A stretch of DNA of 64,000 bases. Origin: Hansfordia pulvinata (Eukaryota; Ascomycota; Sordariomycetes; Xylariales). Location: positions 124,001 through 188,000 of the forward strand of contig BJKQ01000007.1 in assembly GCA_006538405.1 (NCBI GenBank). Reading direction: 5' to 3'. Positions 1 to 12,763 of the stretch are shown one piece after another. Positions within the stretch are counted from its first letter, which is position 1; every line of letters starts with the position of its first letter. The position numbers and the translations under genes were made by a program. The notes below the pieces were generated by a model. The model searched no databases. It was not told the origin of the DNA and was given only the letters and a program-made list of their open reading frames with translations.

Positions 1-2109
1 CCCAGGCTAGACCTCCAGATGCGGATAGTCACCACGGTCGGAAAGGGCGCACTCGTGCGAGTAGCCGCGCGGAGCACGGCAATACGAGTATATGGCAAGA
101 AGAGAGGGGCAGTACTCGTACTCGTAGAAGGGGAGAGCTACTTGGGTCGAGGGGCTTGACGATGGAGGGGCGAGAGCAATCGCAGCAGCAAGCAGACAGC
201 AAGCAGACAGCAAGCATCACGAGAGGGTCAAGTGCTATATGCACCCTTTACCAGACAAAGCGACCTCCGTGCGCGCGCGTGTGTCCATGTGTGTGTGTTT
301 TGGTGTGTCTGGACCGGGACGTGTGATACAGCTCTCCAAGTTGGTGTGTGTGTGTGTGTGCTGAGCCGGGGCGCGAGAATCGACTCCCACCGACGCGCGC
401 GAGCCGCCCACGCCAACATCATGTTTCAACCATCACCTGCCCGGGACCGCCGTGCGTGCTTGCCCACGAGTACTCGTATGACCCACGGGAGAGCTCCAGT
501 GGGACTAGGGAGGTACCTTGGGCACAAGCCGGGCAGCGGACACTCGAGCCCGGGCAGCTGCCAACGGCGGCAACACCGACGTCGAGTCCCGTCCATGGGG
601 TGGATGCGGTCATCGACTGGTGCCGGACCGGCAACGTTAGGGACGACAACTTGACCGTCCAACGTACTCGTAGAGGGAGGGAGGCCGGCGGGTGACCGCT
701 TCCCGCCTCGACTCCCGATGGCTGAGTGGGCTGGCTGAGACCTGCCTACGAGTACTCGTATGCCTGCACTCGACGACGAGCATGGCCCTCTCTCTTCTGA
801 ATGTGTGAGACTGTCTGTGACACTCGCTTCACCTCCTGCTTCCCGACGATGAGACACGATCCGCCCCCTCCCACCCCAGGAGGGCACTCGTACCCCCCGC
901 AATCGCATTCCCGCACAAAGAGGGAAGAAAGTCCATCGGCAAAGACTGAGAATGAAGAAGAGTGTGATCCCGGGTCTCACCTCACCTCGCCTGCCGCCCG
1001 GCCCCCAAGACCCAAGACCCATCAAGCTGACTACGAGTACCTACCCAAGGTACTCACTCGTGTCTGCCGCGGGCCCAACACCGAGTGCAAAAGAGACAGC
1101 AGAAAGACACAAGCCACTGTCCCCTTTTGACTCGTACTCCGCACCTGTGCGCTTGCGCCTGTCGAGACATGGCTGCCGTGCATGAATACTCCGTCACGTC
1201 GACATCTCGCATCCATATTGCTTGACGGAGCCCTGTCATGCGGGATCGCCAAAACACTCAAGCCTGCCGGCCTCTTCGCCTGGGCCCCCTCGCAGTTGCC
1301 GTCGTGGCGGCGGGTCCAGGCGGATCCTTTCGAAGAGGGGACATGCCGGTTTCCCCTCGGTTCAGGGGTCAGGGTTGGAAGCGTTGGTCCGGGGCGCGCT
1401 GCGGCGCTGCTTGCGGCCCCCTTTGGCTCGCTGGCGTGGTTGTTGGGTTTGACCGCGTCGTGTATCGTGTATCTTGTGACGCCATTGCACTGCCAGTAGA
1501 GTCGAGACAAGAGCCAGGCGCGTTGCGCACGGTATCAACTTGCGGTATTGGGATGTAAGTGTTGCCGCGAGCTTAGTGCTTGAACGCCGTCTCGTCGGTT
1601 GCTGCCTGACCGCGGATGCTCGGGCAGATGCGCGATCGATAAGACTGAGCAATCATGACTCAAATCGAGCAAGTCGGGTGCGAGGCCTGCAGGCTTTCGT
1701 TTACACGATATCTTCACACAACGACATGAAGGAAGCAACTGCGCCAAAGTCTCGTCGTGTTGAATGGGTACGCATGCAGCCTGGTGTTAGTGGTCAAATT
1801 GGGCATTGTTGAAGGGAACGGGGTCTGATCTAAAAGACTCCTCGTTGGTAGGCAAGTCGGCGAGTCTGATGAGAGAGAACCGCAAGGGGCGGTTCTTGCG
1901 CTTCCCATCCCTCCTGCTGGAAGTTGCTGTTCGTTAACGCGATGTTGATGGTCAGCGAAGCACCGAGTAATAACCACGCCAGCAGACAGCCCTCGAATAC
2001 ACACACCCCAAGGATGCTGTGTGGTATGTCGTGACCAAGAATTTCACTAGATCCCTACGTGCTGAGTAGACAAGATATCGCCGAATTCAGTAGACGCAGG
2101 CTCGCCCTG
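1..2109. other. Intergenic, no supportable gene
   Basis: No open frame here has the composition of a conserved protein, and long frames on opposite strands overlap each other. The stretch holds eight copies of TACGAGTA/TACTCGTA (83, 113, 119, 471, 665, 747, 753 and 1032), a GT-repeat tract at about 343-360, and an AGCAAGCAGAC direct repeat at about 184-215. It contains the downstream flank of the phosphoesterase gene, which lies on the minus strand. Confidence 0.6.
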
Positions 2110-3492
2110 TCAGACAGGCAAGTCCAGGTCCACGACGATGGGCTTGTTGAGCTTCCGCATGCCGCGATGCGGGTAGTTGTTGGCCTGGACGGCGCAGTTG
2201 ACGACGCACGTCTCCCGCCGGCCCAAACGCCCTCGCAGCGCCGCCCCGTCGCTCCAAGGCGACTCGGGGCTCCCCTTAAAACCCCGGGTCCAGTTCACGT
2301 CGGAGTTGGAAGCCGGCCTGTCGTCAATGCTTCTGCTGCCCGCCGCCCCGTCGTTGTCCAGGGCCGGTCCGGCGCCCTTCTTCCTCCCCGTCAGGTCCAC
2401 CAGGCTGATCTTGTCGCCCTCGGGGGCCGGGTCCTCCCAGACTGTCGACGCCATTGTTCCCGCGCCGCTGCCGCGGTGGTCTTGTTGCCGGTGCTCCTCC
2501 TTGTGGCGGACGAAGCGGCTGCCCAGGTCCCAGCGCACGCGCTCGGCGCCGCGGGCTAGGTGGACGTGTCCACAAACGGCGAGCCGCGGGCGGACGCGCC
2601 ACATGGCCTGCCGGAGCGCTTCGCAACCCTCGGCACCGCCCCTCCCCTCGTCTCGGTGTCCGCGGGCGGGCCCGTGGGTGATGAGCACGTCTGTGTCCAG
2701 CGGTATGTCTGACCACAGGGTGTTGGCAGCTGCGTCATATCTATCGTCGTCGGTGCTGACTTTTCTGCTGTTCTTGCCACTCTCGTCGTCGACGTCGTGG
2801 GGGTCATCGCCGCTGCCACCCACCCGGTACTGAAATCCCCAGGGGCTCCCGCCCTGCTTCCGACTCGGCGTGTACGGCGACCCGAAGACGGAAAAGGTGG
2901 TCTGTGGTCCGGCCGGGTCAGTCAGGCGGATCGTTCGGCCCTCGTGCTCGAGATACGTGAGCGACTTCGATTCTGCCATCAGCGCTCGGCATGCGGCCGG
3001 GTCCTGCGGCGGAGGCGTGGCCTCCCAAGCCGACCACCGCGGGCGATTGTGCCAGACCGGGTTCAACGGGTCATAGCTGGCGGCGTCCAGCGTCGTCTCG
3101 TGGTTGCCGGCGATGACGAGCTTGCACTCAAAGTCGGCCTTCTCTAGCCAATCTACTTGCTTGGCGAGCTGGCCATTGGCGCACCCGTCAGGTAAGGCAG
3201 AGAATCAGCACGGCTCATGATCCGATGGTTGTGGAGAGCGAGTCGGAGAGGTATGGAGCCCCTCCCACCCGGGTTGTTGCCTTACCTCGGAGTAGCTCCC
3301 AGTGTTGGTCAAATCCCCAGCGTGGATGAGCACGTCGCCCTTGGGGAGTCTGACGGTGCAGTTGTGTGTATCCGAGATGCAGACAAAGCGAGTCCGTCGC
3401 CTGGGCCTCGCCGCAGCGGACGAAGAGGTGACGCTATCCATGGTCTGAGTGGGCATGGGCGTCAGTGCTGTTCCCATTTTGCAGGCTGCCAT
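2110..3492 (-). CDS. Calcineurin-like metallophosphoesterase domain protein
   Basis: Two exons on the minus strand, 3492-3286 and 3168-2110, separated by a 117-bp GT-AG intron (3169-3285, phase 0), giving about 421 aa. The metal-binding signatures of the calcineurin-like phosphoesterase fold are visible in order: CISDTHN near residue 40, GDVLIHAGDLTN shortly after, VIAGNHE about 35 residues into exon 2, then LITHGPARG and CGHVHLARGAERV. Joining the exons as SE-LAKQVDWLEKADFE reproduces the usual spacing between the GDLT and GNHE motifs. Relatives are small cytosolic or nuclear phosphoesterases of the UA20/MPPED type with unproven substrates. The last 130 or so residues are low-complexity and charged. 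No signal peptide or membrane segment is seen. Fold assignment is secure; the substrate is unknown. Confidence 0.87.
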
Positions 3493-6400
3493 GAGCGTTG
3501 CCTCGAGAGGCTCACCGGGGGTGTCTTGATGATGTGATGCTGCTCTGGTCGGATAGAGACGGCATGCGAGCTATCAACGGTCTGAAAGGCAAGAATATGA
3601 TCCCTCGACGGCGACCACCGGATCTCAATACTGCGTGGTTAAGAATATATGTCGAACTCAGTTAGGTACAAGAGAATAGTGACGGCGATATCGGGCTTGG
3701 GGAAAACAAAAAGAAGGTGGTGGTTCATAGTGACGAAGGAGTTGGCCTCGATTGGCCTCGATTGGCCTCGGTATGACATCCAATAGACTGGCGCCTTCCC
3801 GGCCTCTATCCATCGGGCTTGGCCTCTGGTCAAGGTCGGAAAGATCAGCTTCTTGTACGAGTATCAATTTCACCTCCAACCTCCCCCGAGACTGGAGCAT
3901 CGGCGCAGTATCGGATTGCTCGTGAATTGCTTCACGTGCAATCTGACCGCAATCCCTGTCCCGTAGGTACGGGTAGGTAGGTACCTGACATCAATCGTGG
4001 ATTAGGTAGACTCGAGGTCCCGTCGTACGGCTCGGGGATACTCGAGGTACCTTACGTACATGTAGGCACGGGTAACCGCCTTTTGCGCAAGGTAGTTGCA
4101 TCCTGTACGTGTACCTTAGGTACAGGTATGGATATCAACATTCAAGGCAGCATCTCACACGACCTGCCTTGAGCGTCGCCTCAGGCACACTACATGTAAA
4201 TGGCGGGACATGTACTCAATGCTAATGTACTTGCACCCGCTGCCTGCCCGATCACGGCCTCGACGAGGGGCATGAAGCAATTCTTGCCGTATGCTCATGG
4301 CCTGGGAGGCACCCTTCCCGCACTTGGCGGCTTCCAAGAGAGTCAGCTCTACTCCACGCTGTATGGTGGATGTACCTGAATAAGTGCGCCCCTTCCATTC
4401 GTTGAACCTTTCGACCGCTACCTACATACCTCATGTGTAGGTACCTAAGGTAGGTGCGGGCAGTCCAGTCATCAGCTCGAATCTTGCGAGTACCTATAGG
4501 TAACTTAACTGCATACCTGCATATACACGGGTCGGGTGTGTCTCATGCATCTCGCAGACACTCCAGACCTACTACCTTTTTCATGATCGCCCATTGACTT
4601 TGAGGGACTGGAGAACACAACTGCGACTGCATCGACAAATTTCATCAAGCAGGTGAGGCTATTCGTATAGACCTGTCTGCTCCCATTCTTAACAGACCTG
4701 CCGGCCACCCCACGACTCGCGTGTTGGAGTGTAATAACGGCCCCGTGTGCCTACTCGTACCGGGATCGGACCGTTTGACGACGGCCACGATGCCAGTGCA
4801 CCAACGTTGGCACAGCCGTTGCCCGTTGGACCTGTTCAGCAGGCCTGTACCCTGTCCCTGAACCCTGCCATCCCATGCCTTGCCTTGCCCATCCTCCTAT
4901 CAACCCACCTTCGTAGGGGCGTGCCGTGTGCTGGGGGGCCTATGCCCACCTAGATGATGCTTTGAGTCGACTGTACTCGTAACCGGGGCTTGCAGGGCTT
5001 GAGGTGGGATCGTGGACATACGAGCAACAGGGTCACAAGCAGCCCTGTGCGCTTTGGAGGCTTGCCAGCTGCGAGCCCCTTTCATTACTTGGAACCAGGA
5101 CCTGGAGGACTGGCAAGAACGGCCGCGGGCCCAACCACTCGCATCTCAACACTGATGACCTGTCTCTACGCAGTCCGCAGAGAAACTAGAGGAACCTTGA
5201 TGTGTGAAACCGGGTTGGCGTACCGTGTGCGTGGCTATGAGAAACATTGAGAGCAAGGCTTCCAGACTGGCAACCTTGCGGCTATGAGCAATCTATAGCA
5301 ACAGCTTGCTAGGCGAGAGGAGGCCGCAGAATACGCGTGATGAGGAGGTTAGGTAGTTCAGCGTTATTTGTATACTCACTTATATAAGAAACGATGGAAA
5401 CTCGTGACGGCACGCGCGACACGGGTTGCGACGCGGTCCGCGGATAATCCTACTCGAAAGCACGCGTACTCGTGAGAGACGAGTGCTCGTACGCGTACGT
5501 ATGATGGCTCATCAGTGGGCTTTCCAGATGCACCTGACCTTGGCCCCGTGGCCCCCTCGCCAGACATTGTTAGGTGTCCGTATAGTAAAAGCCACACATG
5601 AAAAAGAAAAAAGAAAAAAAGAACACAAGACGGTCGAGGCCCAGGACGGCAAGGACGCCGGCCGGGGTTGACACAATTGGTGGCTGTAATTAGACGAGCG
5701 AATCTGGTTGGGGTGATTCGGCCGAACCCACCTCGACTCATTTGCTGGGCGGCTTCTCATTAAACAGGCTGGGGACCAGATTTGCTTCTTCTCAATGGTC
5801 GCACCCTGGGGCCAATGAGCTGGCAGCCTTCTCTTGTGCCAACCGTCTATGGCTCTATCTACTCGTACGTAGGCCCTCCCTAGCTCGCTCCCCACGGCTG
5901 GGCCGAGTTGGGGGGGGGGGGATTCGAACAGGCACGAGCGAGCACTCGGTTTGGTATCGATCACGAACGGTTCATCAGGGCCCGGATCCACGTGTGGTGG
6001 GCGTTTGCAAGCATCGTGAACAATGGTGGTGGTTGTGTTGGTGCGGGTAGCGCCATGGAACGAGACGAGACAATACGCGGGCTTTGCGTGGCGTGACGTG
6101 CCATGGGCCTGGTAAGCGTACGGGTAGGAGTCCGAGTACTCGAAGGCTCTCTCGCGGCGGGCCACTGCAAACGAGACAACGTCAAGCCGCGGAACTGCCT
6201 GCTGCCAGCCGTGAAAGGCCGGTGATGGTTGTAGTTTTCGGGACCGGTCTGTTCTACAGAATGGTCGGCAATCTGCAGGGGAACAAGAGTGGAAGGGGAA
6301 GCGGAAGCAGACGTGGTCGCGGGAGAAGCGCCGGCGTTGCACAAGACCTGATGCAGAGTTTCATTCGTGTGATTCATTTGATGATGGTGATTCCACCAGC

Positions 6401-7839
6401 CGGGTATCGTCAACAACGTCGTCCTCGGCTCGACGCTCCCAAGCTACGGTCGCGCGTACCTTCACGTCTTGGTACATCTCTAGCTGTGCCCAGATCCGGG
6501 TATCTCTCGCGACGTGTACCGTGCCTACTCGTATCTACCTACAAGCGGTACCTCCTTACCATCCAATCCAATTGTGAAGGGGGCGTGTCGCGTTAGATGT
6601 TAGATGGATGGCACATGGAGATCCGTCAGATCTGACTCTGATCTATGTACCCAATTAGATACGAATACCTACCTACCTAACCTACCTACATCCTTAGGTC
6701 CTCATTGGTGGTCGCTAGCCACTCCCCCGAGAGTCCACGAACACCCAATGATTTAGTCGAGCGTGAGGCCTTTCAACCTGGTAGACCTCGCCCGTACTGC
6801 CTTTACCTTACCTGCCTGCCTGGTCGGAAATCTGACTGGCTGAAGACGGGCAGGTAGGTAGGTGTCTACATGTATGTTGGTAAGGCGGTACGTGCAGGCA
6901 CTCGCAATGGAACTCACATTGATGGCCCTCACAGTGGAGGGCTCGGTCAGTAGGGCTGTATTGGTCCGGCTAGGTACCTCTACTGAGGTCCGCACCACAG
7001 GGGTCGCACAGCCAGGGGTCGCGCATGCAGGGCGGCCCCCCGGAGCGGGTGCGTGATGGGCACTCCAGGGCTGCAGTGCTCGGTAGCGAGTACCAGCACG
7101 GTACATGCGTCAAGTGCCGTGCTACTCGACCAAGGGCGGTGCTAGGCCGGGCTCCAGTTGGGGCGGCTGTCCCTCTCGTCTTTCTCTTCCCAACTCCTCT
7201 CCTCACGCTCTCCGTCCCGGCCCTTCACCCATTCGCAACCAGCTGCCTCCACGAGCAGTTGCTGCCACGAAGCAACACGGCCAAGCAACGGCTCGGTTCG
7301 AGCCTCAACTGCTGCCGACGCTGTTCTCGTCCGTTGCCGCCATCGCCTCTCACAGTCTGCCGCCGCCGCCGCCGCCCGTCTGCCACCGCCTCCAATCGCA
7401 CACGACGCAAACGCGTCCAACGACGACATAGACCCTCGCCCCCACGCCACCCTCCCACCCACGCGGCCGACGCGCTGTCCGACTGGCATTGACCAACTTC
7501 ATACCCATTTCCAGCCTCGCCTGCCACTCTCCCGCACACCACCCGCTCTGCCACGCGCGCGACCGACCTCCGCAACAGCACCCTTCGGCAGTCGTTGATT
7601 TACGTCGTCTCGCCCCTCTGCAGCTACCGCCCCGAAGCCTTCCTGCGCCTCGTCTCAGCCAGGCCTTCTCCCGTCTCACGCATCGCAACGGCCTTCGCAT
7701 CACGTTGGCCCGGCACAGCCTGCCCGTCACACCGCCCATTGACCCCCGGGCAACTCTTCCCCAGCCTCGCCCCCTCACGAAACTGGCCACAGATTCCCTG
7801 CTTCCACGCCAGGCGTGCTAGGTGCTCCCGGTGTCCGTC
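3493..7839. other. Intergenic and probable long teaR 5' region
   Basis: Nothing in this 4.3 kb looks like a conserved protein. It holds a 10-bp tandem repeat (ATTGGCCTCG, about 3741-3770), several GGTACCTA/TAGGTAGG clusters (about 3965-4030, 4435-4500, 6660-6700, 6845-6865) and octamers TACGAGTA/TACTCGTA at 3856, 4752, 4974, 5860 and 6526. From about 7150 to 7835 the plus strand is rich in C and CT, as in the long 5' leaders of filamentous-fungal polarity genes, so the TeaR-like transcript may start here (inference). Confidence 0.5.
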
Positions 7840-9590
7840 ATGACAGTGATGTCTGCCGCGCCGGGTGCCAGTACTGCCACGATTACGCCTCCGACCAGCT
7901 CCCACGGCTCCGGTTCGGCTTGGAAGCTCAATCCCCAGTTTGACCAACAGGTAAGCAAGCATGCTCTCTGGACCACTTTTCACCCGTCCTACCCTTCCAC
8001 TCCTCCCGCACCTGGGTAAAAAGGGATGTGCACGGATGTGTACTGCGCGCGAACAACTCGACATGATGCTGCACACATCGCAAATTCGTGATGCGGAATA
8101 TCCAGGCTCCAGCGTGTTAACCCCCTTGCTCCTGCCATAGGACGTCATGCAAAGTCACGAACAGGCCTACTACGACCTCAGCGGCAACTCTCGAGGCTCT
8201 CTCCCTCACCAGAATGGCAACGCCGAGTATGATCCTTATGCCCAGGATGAACACCGGCCCAGCAGAGGTATGCGCCGCCCCGGTCTTCATTCGGCGTCTG
8301 CGCCGCGGTCGCGCAGCTGCGCAACCTCATAACCAAATCAGTCACGCTGACTCCCACCCAGACTCCTACGGCCTCGATGAACAGCCCACAAAGAAACGCA
8401 CTGGGCTCGATCCTTCGCCCATGCCAGAGGAGAAATCACACTGGATCCACAGAGACAAACTGGCAAAGATAGAAAACGAGGAGCTGCAAGCCGCGGGCAT
8501 CTACCTGCCAAAGCCCCGGGCGCACAGCCGGCCGAGGCGGGACCGTAGCCAAGATAAGGCCAATGGCCACTCAAGGCGGCCTACTGACACCTCGGATCAG
8601 CAGTCCCTGTCGCGCTCCCGCAAGGGCTCGACGCAGTCGGATATGCCGCCAGTAGACCCCGAAACCCCCACCTGGGACCTTCGCCTCCCCGAGGAGATCG
8701 CCGAGGACCCTGGCGAGGAGTACTGGGTTGCCAACGATTCCGGCAAGGGCACACGCATCCCCCTCGCCAAGCTCAGCCCGGCCCCGATTCCCGTCGACTA
8801 TATCGAGCGCGACGCACCTATCTCGCGCAAGACCAGCGCATTTGGTCTCGACGACGAGTACACCATGTCAATTCCAAAACCTCGTTCTCGGAGCAATAGT
8901 AGTGCCTTCCGACTCGAGGACCCCCCTCAAACACAAGCTGCTAGACGTGCCGCCGGTGAAGGCTCGCCAAAAAAGACGACGTCCACACGCAAAATCTCAG
9001 GTCCCGGCAAACAGCCTGCCACAGGCCGGCCCAAGACTCGATCCGGCTCGGGCCCGCGAAGCTCCTCTACGACACGACCCTCGACGCGTGGCGAGATGTC
9101 TGCATCACGTGCTGCTCCAGAGGGTGAACCTCCGTGGATGGTCTCGGCATACAAGCCGGATCCTCGGTTGCCACCTGACCAACAGCTCCTCCCCACTGTG
9201 GCTCGAAGGCTTCAGCAGGAGAAATGGGAGCAAGAGGGAAAGTTTGGGAATGTGTACGACACGGAATTCCGCCCTCTGAACGAGCAGGCTGCTATGAAGC
9301 CACCCGAGCTCACGAGGCCCAAGGATGCCGAGCAGAGGCAAGACGAGTGGCCTCTCCGTGCCGACGCCAAGAGCCCAGCTCCGGGAAGCCGACCGGGAAC
9401 CAGCTCATACTCGACCATGCCCAAGATTCAGGACAAGCCTGCGCCCAGCCCCATGCCCAGTCCTCGGCCAGCTCAGCAACCGCAGCCTCAGATCGCCGCC
9501 GAAGCCACCGCTCCCGAAGCGGCCCAGAACGTGCCCGTGCAGGAAGAGAAGAAGAAGCGGGGCGGCTGTGGGTGCTGTGTCGTGATGTAG
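7840..9590 (+). CDS. teaR: Prenylated cell-end marker receptor, TeaR/Mod5-like
   Basis: Three exons, 7840-7950, 8141-8267 and 8362-9590, with GT-AG introns of 190 and 94 bp, encode about 488 aa. The first ATG after an upstream in-frame stop is used; a second Met lies three codons on. The protein is hydrophilic, basic and Ser/Pro/Arg-rich, with a conserved-looking block around SHWIHRDKLAKIENEELQAAG (about residue 100) and another near PPWMVSAYKPDPRLPPDQQL. It ends KKKRGGCGCCVVM. The last four residues form a CaaX box, and the preceding cysteines could be palmitoylated. This architecture matches Aspergillus TeaR and fission-yeast Mod5, which sit at hyphal tips and anchor the TeaA/Tea1 polarity marker. 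Tail and layout are seen directly; the name rests on recall of the family. No frame breaks. Confidence 0.68.
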
Positions 9591-10986
9591 TGTTGCCGTG
9601 CGACACGCATATCCGACAACTTTTGGTCACGTCACAGGCCCCCTGTCTGAACCATACCAGGGCCAGCTCTCTTGAAGTGCGACTGGTTCGCCATCCTCTC
9701 AGGCTTTACTCTGAAAATTTCACCGTTAATTGACGACATGACGACTCTCTTATTGGTTTTGTTACATCAGCGTTCCGTTTCCATCCACTCCAATTTCTCT
9801 TCCGTTTGCTCGCATCGCACCGCACCGCACCTTTTCTTTGTGTGTACACCAAAACGGTTCAGCACCATGCCCTTCACTGGGAATTCGGGTCCTACACGCC
9901 ATGGCAGTCCTTCGAGCCTGCCAACCATTCGCACGTGCAACCGGAGACGCGTTCTTGGCATTGCAGCGCAACATCAATATTGCGGGGAGCCAGGTCCGGA
10001 GCCACACCGGGCTGCCATACACGCAGCAGTCACTTGTTTGCTGTGAGTCGACTGAGCTGGATGATAATACAGCAGCCAACCAGCATCATTCCCGGCAACA
10101 TCCTCATTTATAATGGCGTATTGCCATCATCGCCACCCTCGTCATTCCTCTCTACACATTGCGATTTAAATCGTTTTTGATTGCTGCCTAAGGCGTTCCA
10201 CCAAGGCCTCACATGCCATGAGTTGCTTGCTGCTCCTTTATTGTGGCCTCCGCCCGGCGTCAGTGCAGCAAGCCCATCTGATTCTGCCCTTTCTACTTGT
10301 GCCTGTCTTTTTATGGTGTTTTTGAGTTCTTGAACCCGTGACTATGTTTGTGGTCGAGGAGAGTCGATTGGAGGTGTGCATCTGAAGTGACATTGTGGAA
10401 GAGGGGATGTCAATATTTCGAAGAGATCAGCCAGAGGGAGGGGTGGCACAAGAGATGTCCCGAAACGGAGAAGAGAGGAAGGGGAGCATGGTTTCGATAA
10501 CGAGTCGAGACAATAAAAACAGATACCCAACTACCTACTAAGCGGTGCCAGTGTCAAACGGTGTAGGCCGCGCTGCGTGTAGGACGGACCTGTAAAAGCA
10601 TCGAAGTCGTAATTGCCAACATATATGTGATAATCGTGGTGTGCTTGAGCTACAATCGAGGTATTTATAGAAGAAAACTTGAGGGGGTATATATAAGAAG
10701 TCCCAGTATCGCAACTCTGCACCATTCCAGCCCGGACCCGCTCATCAGTGGAAACGACTGGCTGTGCGTGCAGCTCGTCATGGCTATCCCAACTGTGCCG
10801 CCTGTATCATGTATCCTCTCCCTCCCAACTGCATACTCTAGGTATGCAGACTGCCGTCCTCTGATATGATGCTGTGATGCTGTTGCAATCGATGCGTTTC
10901 GCTCGCTACATCGTCTTTCTCTACTTGTATATGCGGGGAAAGGGAGAAAATGCCGGGTCGTGGTATGTTTAGCTTTCTTTCTCTCG
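9591..10986. other. Convergent 3' flanks of teaR and sterol acyltransferase
   Basis: This 1.4 kb is relatively AT-rich and lies between two genes that converge on it. It should contain both transcripts' 3' ends. No open frame has protein-like conservation, and no TACGAGTA octamer was seen. Confidence 0.5.
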
Positions 10987-12763
10987 TTAAATCAAGACGT
11001 ACAAAGAACAGATCTGGAATCATAAGAATTAGCAATGTGAGAGGTGAGTAGAATGGGTCTGGCAGGTCTTACTAGGCTCAAGCCGAGAATCATGCTGCTC
11101 CAAAAGAGGACGTTGTTGGCCGTCTTGTGGGCGCGGACCCAGCGCGTGCGCTGTAGCATGACGATGGGAAGCTGAAGCATCTGGCACACGAAGCCGTAGC
11201 CGCGCAGCTTCTTGGTGATGCAGGCCATGACAATCTCGTGGCCAGCGGCGGATATGAGGAAGGTGATGACGGTGGCCATGCCGCGGCCGATGCGCGGGGC
11301 AGAGGTAGCGTAGACGTGTCGGCGCAAGAAGCTGTAGACGGGAATATTCCACTCGCGACTGAACTCCATCCAGTCGGTGCTATTCCACCAGTCGCTGTAA
11401 AAGTGGCGGTCGGCAAAACGGGTTATCTCGGCAAAAGCGCCCAGGACGTATTCGAAGATGACGAGGAAGACGAGCAGAAAGGTCAACATGAAGGGGAAGA
11501 GTAGCCATGAGATGGTTTCGGCCAGTATCAACATGGTGTCGAGGGGCGAAGCGACGTCCTCGAGGCGCACCTTGGACTCCTGCAGCACGGGCAGGATGTA
11601 CTCCTCCGAGATGATGGTCAATAGAAAAATGCAGCCAAAGGTGGCTACGATCTTTGCGATGAGGCTGGTCCAGTTGATCGAAGAGGTACGTGGGTATTCC
11701 AGCTCGTAGCACAGGGTTGGGCACATAAGATAGTCGACGTAGTTGGACCACGTCAAGTTGCGCGGATAAGAGACGTTGCCCATGGGACTGGTAAGCTCGC
11801 GGGCGAGGTCCTCACGCAGAAGGGCAAGGTCCTCGTCATCCTGGCTGCCGCTCTTCTTGTCGTTGTCGTCGCCACTGTCCTTGCCGTGAGGGGTCTCGCC
11901 CCCCAACGGGTTCTCGACGGTGGGGTAGACGGGCGCGGGCTCGCGGGCCGGCTGAGCGTCGGGGCTCTGGGGTGGTCGAGGGCGTGGAGCCGCTTCTCGG
12001 TCTCGGACAGATGGCCGTTGTAGAAGGTATAGGAATGCATCTTCATGAGCATGACCATGGTATGTAGCAGCAGGAAGACCTGGGCGGTCCAGGTCCACTC
12101 GAGAAGGAAGGGAACCGCGACCCAGAAGGCAAGCCAAGCGAGCTGGTAGGCGCTCTGGAATAGCATGCCGCCACGGGCCCAGGTCATGGGGAGGTGGGTG
12201 GCCCGAAAGGCCCGGTGGAGGGGCAGGGTCACGGCAGTGCTGGCAACCATGAAGAAGTCGGCAGCGGCAAGGTGACCAAGCTTGACGGTGAAGAGAGTCC
12301 ATATCTGGCGCTGGAAGGGGAAGCCGGTATCCTTGTAGTTGCGCAACATGGTAGTGATACCTAGGACGGCAAGGCCGATCCAGAAGAGGTTGAAGAAGCC
12401 ATGAAAGTCGCGGTGTTCCGAGGCCGGGTCAAAGTGAGAGACGCGCGACTCGAAGCGGGTGGTAGGGAATAGGCGGCGGCGGCGGTCTTCGGCGCGGACC
12501 TGCTTGCGGGCGGAGGAGATGGCCTTGAAGGACTCGGGGGCGTTCTCGGGGACGGGGGTGGAGCGGCCGCTGGTGGCACCAGACGCAATGCCGTCGGCGG
12601 GAGCAGCCAAAGGAGTCGAGACGCCCGAGCTGAGACCCGAGGCGGACTGGAGAGAGCCATTGCTGTGCTCGCGAACCAGCTCGGCGACCTGGGCGTGTTG
12701 AGGCTTGCGGGGGCGCGGGCGCAAGATGTGGTCGTGCGCGTCATTGGCCGTGGCCGTCGCCAT
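10987..12763 (-). CDS. Sterol O-acyltransferase (MBOAT family), frame-broken
   Basis: Minus strand from the ATG at 12763. A main exon (12763-11073) is followed by a 59-bp intron (11014-11072) and a last exon (11013-10987) encoding ICSLYVLI, about 572 aa in all. Multiple hydrophobic segments, the FYSDWWN motif near residue 454 and the active-site His in ISAAGHEIVMACITKK near residue 509 identify an ER acyl-CoA:sterol acyltransferase (ARE1/ARE2, SOAT), which makes steryl esters for lipid droplets. The frame changes near 11969-11972, inside a variable linker. The N-terminal frame through FYNGHLSETEKRLHALDHP continues one base out of phase as QSPDAQPAREPAPVYPTVENP. One extra C in the CCCC run (minus strand) restores continuity, and no GT-AG intron does so. 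Everything else is intact, so an assembly deletion is more likely than a pseudogene. Confidence 0.88.
11969..11972 (-). other. Probable one-base deletion in sterol acyltransferase
   Basis: A GGGG run on the plus strand (CCCC in the coding sense) marks where the two conserved reading frames of the gene meet. Adding one C joins them. See the finding on recurrent frame breaks. Confidence 0.7.

Noticed and set aside
426..1025. 199-codon frame on the minus strand
   Set aside because: Overlaps other long frames on the plus strand, has no domain, and includes several intergenic octamers.
5915..5940. GTTCGAATCC-like T-loop of a tRNA on the minus strand
   Set aside because: The flanking bases do not form the T-stem (GCCTG against CCCCC), and no acceptor or anticodon arms are found upstream.
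5512..6342. 276-codon open frame on the minus strand
   Set aside because: No domain or conserved-looking block, a mixed low-complexity composition, and it spans a poly-G run and TACGAGTA-type spacer DNA. Better explained as chance in GC-rich sequence.
11969..12010. A short intron explaining the acyltransferase frame change
   Set aside because: The only GT...AG pair near the break is 42 nt, a multiple of three, with a poor donor; it cannot change the frame.
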